This document shows, piece by piece, positions 5,632 through 14,200 of a DNA stretch of 18,103 nt (the first letter of the stretch is position 1; the number at the start of each line of letters is the position of its first letter). Both the position numbers and the translations under genes were made by a program. The stretch is from Candidatus Halarchaeoplasma halalkaliphilum. GTDB taxonomy: Archaea > Thermoplasmatota > Thermoplasmata > Halarchaeoplasmatales > Halarchaeoplasmataceae. A model generated the notes under the pieces. The model was not told where the DNA came from, did not search any database, and was given only the letters and a program-made list of their open reading frames with translations. Location of the stretch: NCBI GenBank assembly GCA_007133925.1, contig SLLU01000073.1, forward strand, positions 1 to 18,103, written 5' to 3'.

Positions 5632-6855
5632 ATGATAGAGAGACCCAGGGGAACCAGGGATATGTTCCCGGAGGAGATGGAAAAAAGAAGGTCCGTGGAG
5701 AACACTTTGAGGGACGTTGTTGAGAACTTCGGCTACGGTGAGATAATGACCCCCTCCTTCGAACATACCCGGCTCTTCATGGAAAAGTCCGGTCCCAACA
5801 TAGTTGACGAGATATACGCCTTTGAGGACAAAGGGGGAAGAAAGATCGCCCTGCGGCCGGAGTTCACCGCATCCGTTATGAGGATGTACCACGAGGGTAT
5901 GAGGGAACGGCCAAAGCCAGTTAAATTGTACTACTTCGGATCCGTATTCAGGTACGAGAGGCCCCAGTCGGGAAGATACAGGGAGTTCTGGCACTTCGGC
6001 ACGGAACTCATAGGACCTGACACACCCATGGCCGACGCTGAGAACATCGCCCTGGCCCATGAATGCCTAAGGAAATTGGGGCTGGATGATTTCGAACTCA
6101 GGTTGTCCAATCTGAGGATACTCTCCACATTTTTGCAAGAAAAGGGGGTACCTGAAAACAAAATGACGGAGATTTTCCATCAAATAGACAAGGGGGATTT
6201 GGATAAATTGGGTGAGTACGAGTTCGGAATCGAACTTCTAAATCTTCTTCAAGGAGAAAAAATGGAAGACCATCTGGAGAACAAAGAACCGGTTGAGTAT
6301 CTCTATGAAGTCCTTAGGCTCCTGGAACATTACGGAATATCCCCCGATGACTACCGGGTAGATCTAAGGACAGTAAGAGGTCTGGATTATTACCAGGGGA
6401 TGGTCTTCGAGATAGATTCGGGATCTCTGGGTGCCGAGAAACAGATATGCGGGGGTGGGGATTACAAGCTCGGTTCCATATTCGGCACCGATGTGAGCGC
6501 CAAGGGATTCGCCTTCGGTTTCGACAGGGTGGTTCTTGCCCTGGGAGAAGCTGGTGGGTCCGTGCCTCAAAAAAGGAGCTGTTACGTGATACCCATAGGT
6601 GAGGAGACCCGGGAATCTTCTTTGAGGATACTGAGGTCCTTGAGGGACGAGGGGATAACGGCGGATATAGACCTCATGGAGAGAGGAGTGGGGAAGGCAC
6701 TATCATACGCCCATAAAACCGGTTTCACCACGGCCCTTATGCTGGGTGAGAACGAGATGAACCGGAAAGAAGTGGGTGTGAAGGACCTGATCAGTGGTGA
6801 GCAGTGCATGGTACCGGAAGACGAACTCGTGGCCTTTTTCAAGTGTGGAACATGA
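5632..6855 (+). CDS. hisS: Histidyl-tRNA synthetase
   Basis: Class II aminoacyl-tRNA synthetase charging tRNA-His in the cytoplasm, 407 residues. It opens with the family signature R4-P-R-G-T-R-D-M-F. Motif 1 lies near 30-55, and ALRPEFTA (73-80) follows. Motif 2 (FRYERPQSGRYREFWHFG, 106-123) provides ATP and acceptor-end contacts. The histidine-specific element RGLDYYQGMVFE (249-260) and class II motif 3 (GFAFGFDRVVLAL, 292-304) are present. The C-terminal anticodon-binding domain covers about 315-407. It is the first gene of a tight operon with DUF2085, S8e and SRP19; its stop codon overlaps the next start (ATGA). The length is normal, although the insertion domain around 175-225 is short. 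Confidence 0.97.
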   Translation: MIERPRGTRDMFPEEMEKRRSVENTLRDVVENFGYGEIMTPSFEHTRLFMEKSGPNIVDEIYAFEDKGGRKIALRPEFTASVMRMYHEGMRERPKPVKLYYFGSVFRYERPQSGRYREFWHFGTELIGPDTPMADAENIALAHECLRKLGLDDFELRLSNLRILSTFLQEKGVPENKMTEIFHQIDKGDLDKLGEYEFGIELLNLLQGEKMEDHLENKEPVEYLYEVLRLLEHYGISPDDYRVDLRTVRGLDYYQGMVFEIDSGSLGAEKQICGGGDYKLGSIFGTDVSAKGFAFGFDRVVLALGEAGGSVPQKRSCYVIPIGEETRESSLRILRSLRDEGITADIDLMERGVGKALSYAHKTGFTTALMLGENEMNRKEVGVKDLISGEQCMVPEDELVAFFKCGT

Positions 6856-7481
6856 GGATCAATAAGTTTCCCCTGATCATATTCGTCCTGGTATCCTTTT
6901 ACACTCTGGGGTTGTTCATAGCTCCCCTGACCCTGGAACCGGGAACCGTCGGACCACTTTCAGGAGGGGCAAATCAGATATCCCTTGCGGAGGAATGGAG
7001 GGACCTGCCCGTTTATCACAGGGTCATATACACATTCAGTGATTTCAACTGCCATCAGATGCATGAGAGATCCTATTTCATAAACGATAATCAGATGCCG
7101 GTGTGTGCCAGATGCATGGGCATATTTCTCGGTCTTACCGGAGGAATGCTGGTGATGGTTTTTTTCAAACCTGAACCGGACTACAAGGACATGCTACTCA
7201 AGTTTGTCCCGGGTGAACATTCAAGACGTAGTGACTTGCACAAAATAATGATACTGGTTGGCCTTGCCTCATTGGTGATCCTACCCATGCTCCTGGACGG
7301 GGGACTACAGATGGTCACATCCCACGAGAGTACCAACCGGGTGAGAACTGTGACGGGGTTGATTTTCGGCTTCGGTCTTTCCGTTTTCCTCATGGCCCTC
7401 CTCATGAGCACAACGGCGGAACCAGGGGAAAATAATATATACCGTACCCTTCATCCATCGGAAACTGAGGATTTACAATGA
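6852..7481 (+). CDS. DUF2085 membrane protein
   Basis: A 209-residue predicted membrane protein of the DUF2085 family, whose function is unknown. Hydrophobic segments are at about 7-25, 89-105, 131-148 and 166-185. The conserved signature is visible: F65-N-C67-H68-Q69, E72-R73-S74, Q81-M-P-V-C85-A-R-C88-M-G90, then D149-G150 with Q153, and N162-R-V-R-T-V-T-G169-x-x-x-G. The two cysteine-containing motifs at a membrane boundary suggest metal binding or a redox role (inference). The start at 6852 overlaps the hisS stop as ATGA and was preferred over a 16-codon extension inside hisS, because it opens directly into the first membrane segment. Its own stop overlaps the S8e start in the same way, so it is translationally coupled on both sides to translation and targeting genes. 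Confidence 0.85.
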   Translation: MRINKFPLIIFVLVSFYTLGLFIAPLTLEPGTVGPLSGGANQISLAEEWRDLPVYHRVIYTFSDFNCHQMHERSYFINDNQMPVCARCMGIFLGLTGGMLVMVFFKPEPDYKDMLLKFVPGEHSRRSDLHKIMILVGLASLVILPMLLDGGLQMVTSHESTNRVRTVTGLIFGFGLSVFLMALLMSTTAEPGENNIYRTLHPSETEDLQ

Positions 7482-7858
7482 CAAAATGGCAAGGTAAATC
7501 AAGAAGAAAAACCACAGGCGGACGACGGGTATTCTACCGCAAGAAGAAGAAGTATGAAATAGGCCCGGATTTCCAGCCTGCGGTCATCGGCGATCCCAAG
7601 ATCAAGAGGATAAGAACCAGGGGAGGAAACCAGAAGATAAGGGTGGTCCACGCCACCGATGTGAACCTCTCCGACAGGAAGGGCAACGTTTCAAGGGAGA
7701 CCTTGGAAACCGTCATGGAAAACCCGTGCAACCCCAACTACGTCCAGAGGAACATACTTACAAAGGGTGCCATAGTGAGCACCTCCAAGGGCAAGGCCAG
7801 GATCACATCGAGACCTGGACAGGACGGGGTCATAAACGCCATATTGTTAGAGGATTGA
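7478..7858 (+). CDS. rps8e: Small-subunit ribosomal protein eS8 (S8e)
   Basis: Archaeal/eukaryotic-type 30S ribosomal protein S8e, 126 residues, the normal archaeal length. The N terminus W4-Q-G-K-S-R-R-K-T-T-G-G-R is the family hallmark for rRNA contact. The basic R46-T-R-G-G-N-Q-K segment and the C-terminal I98-V-x-T-x-x-G-K-A-R with S-R-P-G-Q-D-G also match. The start ATG overlaps the previous stop (ATGA), with a GAGG element at 7467-7470. It directly precedes srp19. Confidence 0.97.
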   Translation: MTKWQGKSRRKTTGGRRVFYRKKKKYEIGPDFQPAVIGDPKIKRIRTRGGNQKIRVVHATDVNLSDRKGNVSRETLETVMENPCNPNYVQRNILTKGAIVSTSKGKARITSRPGQDGVINAILLED

Positions 7859-7859
7859 A

Positions 7860-8156
7860 ATGCCTCCCCGTAAAAGGAAGACATGGATCATCTATCCGGA
7901 ATATTTTGACAAGCGTTTAAGCAGAAAGCAGGGTCGCAGGGTTCCAAGGGAGCTGTCAGTTGGTTCGCCCAATGTGGAGGAGATCAACAGGATACTGGAG
8001 TCTTACAAGATCCCTAACCGGATAGAAAACCATAAACACCACCCGGCCACCTGGTATGAAAAACGCGGCCGTGTTCTCCTATCCAAACAGAATGTCCCTA
8101 AACAAACATTTTTGAAGAAGCTCTCGGAGAAGATCAAAGACGAAAGAGCATCCTAG
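7860..8156 (+). CDS. srp19: Signal recognition particle 19 kDa protein
   Basis: SRP19 binds helices 6 and 8 of 7S RNA and primes loading of SRP54 in co-translational membrane targeting. This 98-residue protein has archaeal length. It shows the conserved W9-I-I-Y-P-E-Y-F-D segment, S22-x-x-x-G-R-R-V-P near 22-29 and P38-N with the I51-P-N-R motif. The basic C-terminal tail begins near G70-R-V-L-L. It follows the S8e stop by one base and probably uses the GAGG inside the end of that gene. Its stop overlaps the stop of the convergent endA gene by 3-4 bp. Confidence 0.95.
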   Translation: MPPRKRKTWIIYPEYFDKRLSRKQGRRVPRELSVGSPNVEEINRILESYKIPNRIENHKHHPATWYEKRGRVLLSKQNVPKQTFLKKLSEKIKDERAS

Positions 8157-9217
8157 GGAGTCTCCCTTTCCATTTTGGTGTATGTCACACCGTTTTTTCC
8201 GGATCTGGCGAAAGCAAAACTCTTTCGCACACTGTGGGCAACCCTGACCGCTCGACTGGTATCATAACGGCTGCATTCGAAATCCTCTCCCACGGGTTGA
8301 ATGATGTAGTCTGCATGGTGGTCTTCGGGATCACCAAGGTAGCATCTGAATGCGGTGCCGTATTTGAAACCGGTCTTAGGTATCACACCTTTATTACGTA
8401 GATCCTTGTAAACCGTGTATCGAACAGGGTAGTCTTTCTGTTTTTTCGAGGCGTATTCGTGGAATTCGGTTAGGTCCATGACATCTCCCGTACCGCCGTT
8501 GAACACCGTGAGTATGCCCTTCTCAAGAAGGTACTGCGTTTCAACAAGTGAGAGCTGTATCCCATCGGCGATATGGCGGCCGAAAAAATGATTTTCGTTG
8601 ATCTCGCCGCCGTCAAACATCAAGCATCTATCTCCGTAGATCACCCCCTCGTACGTGTCTTTTATGTGGTCTGTTCGGTCATCCCCTTTTAAGTCAATAG
8701 TCGATATTTTATGGTAGGTCACATCCCCTTCCTCGTCAAGGGTCGCCACCAACAATTCCTTTTTCAGATCCATTATCCTGTTGCATACTTCTTCCGTTTC
8801 CGGGAGGAAAAAACGGTCTGTTTCTGCAGAGACGATGAGCCAGTACTTGGTAGGAGTTTTTCCCGGTCCGCCTCCCCTGGGAAACACCCTGAAATCAGCG
8901 GGACTGGATGCATCCTTTAACACATATCCCCTCTGCCTCATATCGCTGTAAACGGGATAAATAAGTGTTGAGCGGGAATCCAGTGAAAGAGACCTCTCTA
9001 TGAGCGTAGAAGGAGTAACCTTCTCCCCTGAGCCATCCATCACCTCCAATCTCTCGGTCTCCATGAGATATCTTGCTTCGTAGAGATCCAGTTCCAACCC
9101 GCCACCGGAAAGGGGGATCCCGTAGTAACCTTTATTGTAAAGCCGGTTCGCCTTGGCCTCGTCCAGGACTATCACCTTGCTGTCCTCAAGAGTTCCACAC
9201 AAGTTATCCAAAAGCAT
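8153..9217 (-). CDS. endA: tRNA-splicing endonuclease, fused two-repeat (homodimeric) type
   Basis: EndA cuts archaeal pre-tRNA and pre-rRNA at bulge-helix-bulge structures. The 354-residue length is that of the fused type (two tandem copies of the ~170-residue unit, working as a homodimer), as in Archaeoglobus and Thermoplasma. Repeat 1 (1-170) has A21-x-x-L-Y-N-K-G-Y-Y-G but a degenerate catalytic half (D108-F-R-V-F-P and no His/Lys pair), so it is structural. Repeat 2 (about 171-350) carries the catalytic triad: Y286 in K-Y-G-T-A-F, H301 in H-H-A-D-Y, and K332 in V-R-K-S-F. The start M-L-L-D-N-L-C-G aligns with the usual N terminus. The gene stands alone, convergent with srp19. Neither tRNA in this window has an intron. 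Confidence 0.93.
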   Translation of the reverse strand: MLLDNLCGTLEDSKVIVLDEAKANRLYNKGYYGIPLSGGGLELDLYEARYLMETERLEVMDGSGEKVTPSTLIERSLSLDSRSTLIYPVYSDMRQRGYVLKDASSPADFRVFPRGGGPGKTPTKYWLIVSAETDRFFLPETEEVCNRIMDLKKELLVATLDEEGDVTYHKISTIDLKGDDRTDHIKDTYEGVIYGDRCLMFDGGEINENHFFGRHIADGIQLSLVETQYLLEKGILTVFNGGTGDVMDLTEFHEYASKKQKDYPVRYTVYKDLRNKGVIPKTGFKYGTAFRCYLGDPEDHHADYIIQPVGEDFECSRYDTSRAVRVAHSVRKSFAFARSGKNGVTYTKMERETP

Positions 9218-9283
9218 GACAGAGGGGAGTGGTATAAAAGCCTTTCATCATGTACATGCAAAGGGTTGGAAAACACGGGTTAA

Positions 9284-9295
9284 GTATAAATATCC
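9284..9295 (+). promoter_or_regulatory. TATA box of the cyclotransferase-like gene (leaderless)
   Basis: GTATAAATATCC, centred near 9289, predicts initiation about 9315-9319, at or next to the ATG at 9319. The sequence is nearly palindromic and could also serve the divergent endA gene, which would then have a leader of about 45 nt. Confidence 0.6.
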
Positions 9296-9318
9296 CCATT
9301 CAATTCTTTCATGTAGAT

Positions 9319-9723
9319 ATGGATAATATATTTGTATATGGCATGCTCTTATTTGAAGATGAGGAACCTGCCCACGGTATCGAAACAAAACGATACCTGA
9401 AAAGTGTTCGACCGGCTTGGGTAGAGGGAAACCTCTACGTTGTGGAGGGTTTTCCATTCCTGGTTTTGGGAGGAGAGAACAGGGTGAAGGGAAAGATCCT
9501 CGAGTTCAACGAGATCGGTTACATACTGGACAAATATGATGTCATAGAGGGAGCCAATCAACCCAATCCTTTTTTTGAGAGGGTGATCGTAAAGGCACAC
9601 CTGGAAGATGACACTACAGATAAAGCCTACTGCTACGTGGGTGGAAAAAGTCTCAGAGAGTGTTTTGCCAAGGAAAAATATCTTATCGAAAGCGGTGACT
9701 GGCTGGATGCTTCGCCTGATTGA
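9319..9723 (+). CDS. Gamma-glutamylcyclotransferase-like (GGCT/AIG2) protein
   Basis: A 134-residue protein with the GGCT/AIG2-like fold. The signature strand F5-V-Y-G8-M-L10 (usually F-V-Y-G-T-L) is at the N terminus. A35-x-V-E-G near 34-37, the V57-x-G-x-I core strand, E77-G78 in place of the L-D-x-Y-E-G catalytic glutamate, F86-x-R88-V and A103-Y-C-Y-V follow the family order. Family members release 5-oxoproline from gamma-glutamyl compounds, but many archaeal homologues have no assigned substrate. The start at 9319 was chosen because V-Y-G then falls at the N terminus and because the TATA box sits 27 bp upstream; a longer frame would cross the promoter. A metallophosphoesterase gene follows after 44 bp, probably in the same transcript. 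Confidence 0.78.
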   Translation: MDNIFVYGMLLFEDEEPAHGIETKRYLKSVRPAWVEGNLYVVEGFPFLVLGGENRVKGKILEFNEIGYILDKYDVIEGANQPNPFFERVIVKAHLEDDTTDKAYCYVGGKSLRECFAKEKYLIESGDWLDASPD

Positions 9724-9767
9724 GTTAAGGGAAAATGATATGAAGGTGAAACCCCATTGGGTTGTTC

Positions 9768-10379
9768 ATGTCACTGAAATTATTGGTTCTTAGTGATATA
9801 CACGGAAGCAAAGATGCAGCCACTCTGGCAAATGATCATATACGATCTCTGGGTATCCATGGTACGGTAATATGCGGTGATATCACACACTTCGGAGAAC
9901 GAAGTTGGGCAGCCAGTTTTTTTCGTGAATTAGATGGGAAAGTGTTGGGTGTGACCGGGAACTGCGACCCACCGGAGGTCACCAGAGCCTACGGGGATTC
10001 CGGAGGTGTTCACCTGCACATGATGTCCCACCACATGAACGGGGTCTCCTTTGCTGGCCTATCAGGGTGTGACCATTCCAGGGAAGATATACTGCACTTC
10101 AAGGATATCTCCAGAGGTGCACAGGTTTATGTCTTCCATGTTCCCCCCTATGGCATACACGACCACACCGGTAGGGGTATACATCTTGGTAGCGAAGGTA
10201 TAAGAGAGGTGGTGAATGAAAACAGGCCACTCCTGGTCCTGAGCGGTCATGTTCACGAATGCCCCGGGATACTCAATAAAGATCGGATCACCTATATCAA
10301 CCCCGGACCTGCGGCAAAGGGTCATGCGGCCTTCGTTGAGATATCTGAAGGAAGGATAGTTACTTCAAAATTGCTTTGA
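9768..10379 (+). CDS. Calcineurin-like metallophosphoesterase
   Basis: A 203-residue metallophosphoesterase with the complete two-metal motif set: D10-I-H12-G, G37-D38, G64-N65-C-D67, H124 in V-F-H-V-P-P, and G160-H161-V-H163-E. The size and the H-V-P-P-Y-G element resemble small archaeal YfcE-like phosphodiesterases; the substrate is unknown. The ATG at 9768 places the first metal-binding D-x-H at residues 10-12, as usual. A TTG two codons upstream is in frame but has no better ribosome site (a GGTGA is at 9745-9749, rather far). It probably shares the transcript of the cyclotransferase-like gene. Confidence 0.9.
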   Translation: MSLKLLVLSDIHGSKDAATLANDHIRSLGIHGTVICGDITHFGERSWAASFFRELDGKVLGVTGNCDPPEVTRAYGDSGGVHLHMMSHHMNGVSFAGLSGCDHSREDILHFKDISRGAQVYVFHVPPYGIHDHTGRGIHLGSEGIREVVNENRPLLVLSGHVHECPGILNKDRITYINPGPAAKGHAAFVEISEGRIVTSKLL

Positions 10380-10644
10380 TGGTTTTTCATTTGCTATGGG
10401 AAAGCGTGATTTGACCATATGGTTTAATCAATAACGGTATTACATTATCAGTTATTTGTTTACTTTATATGATTACTTTACGTTTTTGTTATATGGCTGC
10501 ATATCCCAAAGTTAAAACTAATACATTAACAATATACCCTGTAACGTTATGCATTACAAATATCCCATTAGGCTTTAATCATGGTTTTGTGTAGATCATA
10601 CATAAAACATCACGGTAAAAAATCGAAAGGACAGGCCGGGGAAA

Positions 10645-10762
10645 GACCGGAAAATTTCACGGAAAATACTATTTATCCTTTTGTCGCAATAGTTAATACA
10701 TTTTCCGACAATTAGGGTTATCATATATAAGTATTACGTCGGAATAGGTATCTTTTCCGACA
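10645..10762. promoter_or_regulatory. Cluster of short CGGAAAA / TGTCGGAA motifs around a TATA box
   Basis: Within 118 bp there are six related sites. CGGAAAAT occurs at 10648-10655 and 10660-10667; TGTCGCAA (one mismatch) at 10682-10689; TTTTCCGACA (reverse orientation) at 10701-10710; GTCGGAAT at 10738-10745; and TTTTCCGACA again at 10753-10762. A TATA box (10721-10730) lies between the two TTCCGAC/GTCGGAA half-sites. The middle GTCGGAA can pair with the TTCCGAC on either side. This looks like an operator array for a repressor or activator; its target gene is not identified. Confidence 0.5.
10721..10730 (+). promoter_or_regulatory. TATA-like box inside the operator cluster
   Basis: TCATATATAA fits an archaeal TATA box and would start a transcript near 10751. 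The reverse strand is also TATA-like, so direction is uncertain. Confidence 0.4.
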
Positions 10763-10775
10763 TCTGCTAAAAGCA

Positions 10776-10788
10776 GTATATATACTTT
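10776..10788 (+). promoter_or_regulatory. Strong TATA box before the structured segment
   Basis: GTATATATACTTT, centred near 10781, predicts initiation at about 10807, the base of the hairpin AGGCTCTA/TAGAGCCT. A 5-bp hairpin (CTGCT/AGCAG, 10764-10776) abuts it on the upstream side. Confidence 0.55.
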
Positions 10789-10790
10789 AT

Positions 10791-10916
10791 GTCCAGGACA
10801 CAAAGAGGCTCTAAAATGGAATTTTTTACATGTAGAGCCTAGGGTCCGGGACTGCAAATGTGCATTTTGTGCGGTGATCTGTTTTTGCAGGGGTATTTCA
10901 TTATTGTGGCAATACC
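10791..10916 (+). ncRNA. Candidate structured RNA or leader (unclassified)
   Basis: Four stems lie in succession. An outer stem pairs GTCCAGGAC (10791-10799) with GTCCGGGAC (10844-10852), 8 of 9 positions. A perfect inner stem is AGGCTCTA (10806-10813)/TAGAGCCT (10833-10840). CTGCAAA (10852-10858) pairs with TTTGCAG (10884-10890), and GGTATT (10892-10897) with AATACC (10911-10916). A strong TATA box lies directly upstream, although the predicted start near 10807 would exclude half of the outer stem. It does not resemble SRP RNA, RNase P RNA, C/D or H/ACA guides as far as can be seen. An alternative reading is the short ORF at 10858-10959. Confidence 0.35.
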
Positions 10917-10959
10917 ATTAATTAAACCTATTAGTAAACTTTTGAATGACTTTGCGTAA
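10858..10959 (+). CDS. Possible small membrane protein, 33 codons
   Basis: ATG at 10858 opens a 33-codon frame ending in TAA. The peptide starts M-C-I-L-C-G, a C-x-x-C-G knuckle, continues through a hydrophobic stretch (about residues 8-22, ending I-P-L-I) and finishes with K23, K27 and a polar end, which would suit a single-pass microprotein. A strong TATA box predicts transcription from about 10807, giving a leader of about 50 nt that carries an 8-bp hairpin and an 8-codon mini-ORF (10816-10842). No good Shine-Dalgarno is seen, and open frames of this length arise by chance, so the call is tentative. Confidence 0.25.
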   Translation: MCILCGDLFLQGYFIIVAIPLIKPISKLLNDFA

Positions 10960-11260
10960 TTGTTTATAATTTAATTATTTCTTACTAAAAATGGGTAATG
11001 TGTTAGATATGCATATGCGTGAATTGTTGTTGTTGCCTAATTTTTATGCTTATTCTTCTTCAATGTAAATTATTTTAATAATAGTGAGATTCGAATGATG
11101 GGAGATGTTAAGCATAACTATGGATTAGCTAACACCATTATTTATTATTTAAGAAATGATATCATGATTAATTTTTATTCATTCTCATTAACAACTTGTA
11201 ATGCCTTTTAAAAAAATCCTAAAGTGTTGAGTTAAAACAATTTATGAATCTAATCATAAC
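10960..11260. other. AT-rich intergenic stretch with no gene seen
   Basis: This is the rest of the 0.9 kb gap before the giant surface protein gene. It is strongly AT-rich and has only short open frames (for example 25 codons from 10991). No tRNA, repeat array or clear hairpin was seen. The region 10380-10640 at the other end of the gap is similar. AT-rich upstream regions of this size often hold regulatory sites for surface-protein genes. Confidence 0.5.
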
Positions 11261-11270
11261 GTATATATAT
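11261..11270 (+). promoter_or_regulatory. TATA box of the giant surface protein gene (leaderless)
   Basis: GTATATATAT, centred near 11266, places initiation at about 11292-11293, the ATG itself. No Shine-Dalgarno precedes the ATG, so the mRNA is probably leaderless. Confidence 0.65.
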
Positions 11271-11292
11271 CGATTATGTACATTGGTTGTTC

Positions 11293-14200
11293 ATGAGGAA
11301 ACTCACGGTAAAATTTCTAGCCATTGTTACAGTAATCTCCATGGTCATTGTTTTCACAGGTGCAGCTAATGATATGCAAATTGAGAATCAAGAGAACATC
11401 GATATCCTACAGATAGGTATCTCAGATTGGTTTGATCTAGATGATGTACGAAACGATCTGTCGGGCAGTTATGTTCTGATGAACGATCTTGACGAAGATA
11501 CTCCTGGGTATGATGAACTCGCCGGGCCCGGGGCAAATGCAGGTGCAGGCTGGGATCCCCTCGGCAGCCACACACCCAGAAATCCGTTCACCGGGACCTT
11601 CGACGGTCAGGGTTATTCCATAAAGGGCCTATACATCAACAGACCTGATCAACAGGTGGTCGGTCTTTTCGGTAAGACTGACGATGGAGCGGTGATAAGG
11701 AATCTTGGCCTAAAGGATGTTGATATCACAGGAGCCGATGGGGCCGGTGCCCTTGTGGGTGTGACCCGCGATGATTCGTGGATAGAGGGGTGTTATGTAG
11801 AAGGTGGATCGGTAGAGGGTGTTTCAAACACGGACTTCAGCGTTGGGGGAATGGTGGCACAGAACGCAGGGGTGATAAGGAATAGCTACACATCTGTGAC
11901 GGTGGTCGGTGAAAACCTATTACACATAGGAGGTATAGTAGGACTGCACCTTGGTTTCCTGAGAAATTCATATGCCACAGGAGAGGTGATCGGTGGCGGA
12001 AACGTGGGTGGCCTTGTCGGTACCAACGCGGCTATAACCGACTACCCCTCAAGAGGGCATGTCACAAACTCATATTCCGATTCGGACACTACGGGTGTGA
12101 GTGTACCCATAGGAAATAATGGCGGGATATCCGAGAACGTTGAAGCCCATCCCACATCGACAATGCAGACCTTTGGAACCTATGCACCTTTATGGGACAT
12201 AGCACCCATGGATGATTGGGACATGGAAACCTGGTTCATAGATGACGGAGTGGATTACCCCCGTCTTTACTATCAGATCCCCTCACTTCAATTAACCATA
12301 GATGTGGAAGGGACTGGTACGACAGATCCAACTCCGGGAACCCATAGCTATACATGGGGTGAAGAAGTCACCATAACCGCATCGCCAGGTTCTGGATACA
12401 TATTCAACAACTGGTTGGGAGATTATACAAATCACGAGGACAAGTACGACCATGAGATAACCATAGCGATGGATGGTCATAAAGAGCTGACATCTCAATT
12501 CATAGAGGAGGGAAGAAGGAGTCGTGTGGTTGAGAGTCAGCTGGGTTGGGAACACGAGACGGAATCCCATAACCGAACTAGTATAATCGACGGGGCGCTG
12601 CATCTGGGAGAGATCAAGACGGATAGCAGGATTGAAAGAGAGACATATCCGGGAGCGGGGACCACCTGGCAGACCTATTGGGAAACCACCGTGGACGTTG
12701 GGGGAGCGGATACACTCTCATTCCACTGCGATTACAACCTGCAGGTCTTCGCTGGAAGCACTCCCAGATACGCCGAGGTTCGACTGACTATTGATGAAGA
12801 CGAAGTCTGGATCGACAGTTTGACGCCTCAGAATTCCTATAGTGAAGCCATCCATGAGGGGGTCGTTGATGTTACGGGACAGACGGTGATCACCCTCAGA
12901 TTCCAGGCAAGGAGCACAAGACATACTTGGGTCACGGACCCAGTCGCTACAATTTACAGGGCAGGTTACTCGGTGTACGTTCCCGAGGATGAAGGTACCT
13001 GGCTCTCAAAGAGCTGGTATCCCGATTTTATGGACGATTCCGAAATAGACTACTTCGAAACCAAAACGGAGATCGGATCTGGACAGGATATCTCGGCCAG
13101 GATAGGAGTGGATTCAACTGATGATGGTACGGTTGACAGTTGGAGTGACTGGAACGCTCTGGTCAACGGAGTCAACGTACTACACAATGATGAATTGGAT
13201 CTTCCCCCGGGATACGGATATCAGGTAGAATATCAACTGCAGGGGGGTCCCAAAGTCCTCGGTTATCGGATGGAGGTCATGGAGGATTTTGTGGGTGTTA
13301 ATTCCTTCGACGTAACGGTGGATGATATAACCGTGGGAGACCAGCCATTGGTACAGATTTCCAACGGGATAGACGATCTCGGTGATCCCCTGGTGGGTAA
13401 CTACAGGGCTACCATAACCATAGATGATGAAACGGATACCGTGGACCTTTCTTTCAGCGCAGGCAGCGCCAGTCATGAATGGCATCTGGCCATGATGGAG
13501 ATAGGAACCTATACTGCAACGGTCACCATATCACGGGTTACCAACTCGGATACATTCCAAGTGACGGAGGGAGATGTGGATCGGGTGGATATATCCCCGG
13601 ACACACCCCAGTCTATCACCGCAGGGGGTACTGTCGAGTTCTCTGCTTACGCTTATGACTCCCTGGGAAACCTCATAACCGATGTAGCCACCGACTTTAC
13701 ATGGACCAATGCTGGCACTGACGGAACATTCGACCAGACCTCCGTGGGCGTTTATGAAGTGACCGCCTCATACGGGGGAGTGACTTCACCCGTGGTAGAG
13801 GTGACTGTGAACCACGGGAACACCCATACCGTTGCGATAGATCCCTCAGGAACCGTAACGGTCATGGCCAACGAGGACCTGCAGTTCTCCGCTGAGGCCT
13901 TGGATGCTTATGGTAATATCATCACAGACACTGTTGCGGACTTCACTTGGAGCGGTGCTAGTGAAAGCGGCCTTTTCAACCAGGAGACACCTGGTGAATA
14001 CGAGGTTTCCGCAGACTACGAGGGGGTCACGTCACCTGTGACAATCGTGACGGTGGAAGAACTGCCCGAGGGGGCGTATTTCAGGGTGGAGATAACGGGT
14101 TATGACAGCCAGGTCATGGTGGGAAACGTGGTCACGGTGGAATATACCATCAGGAACGTGGGGGATCTTACCGGAACCCAAGATATAATATTTACAGTTG

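Noticed and set aside
10791..10916. SRP 7S RNA or RNase P RNA gene suggested by the hairpins and nearby srp19
   Set aside because: Far too short and AT-rich, and none of the conserved SRP domain or RNase P core sequences are visible.
10991..11068. 25-codon frame starting ATGGGTAATG in the AT-rich gap
   Set aside because: Leucine/serine-rich, no ribosome site, no promoter at a sensible distance; expected by chance in such sequence.
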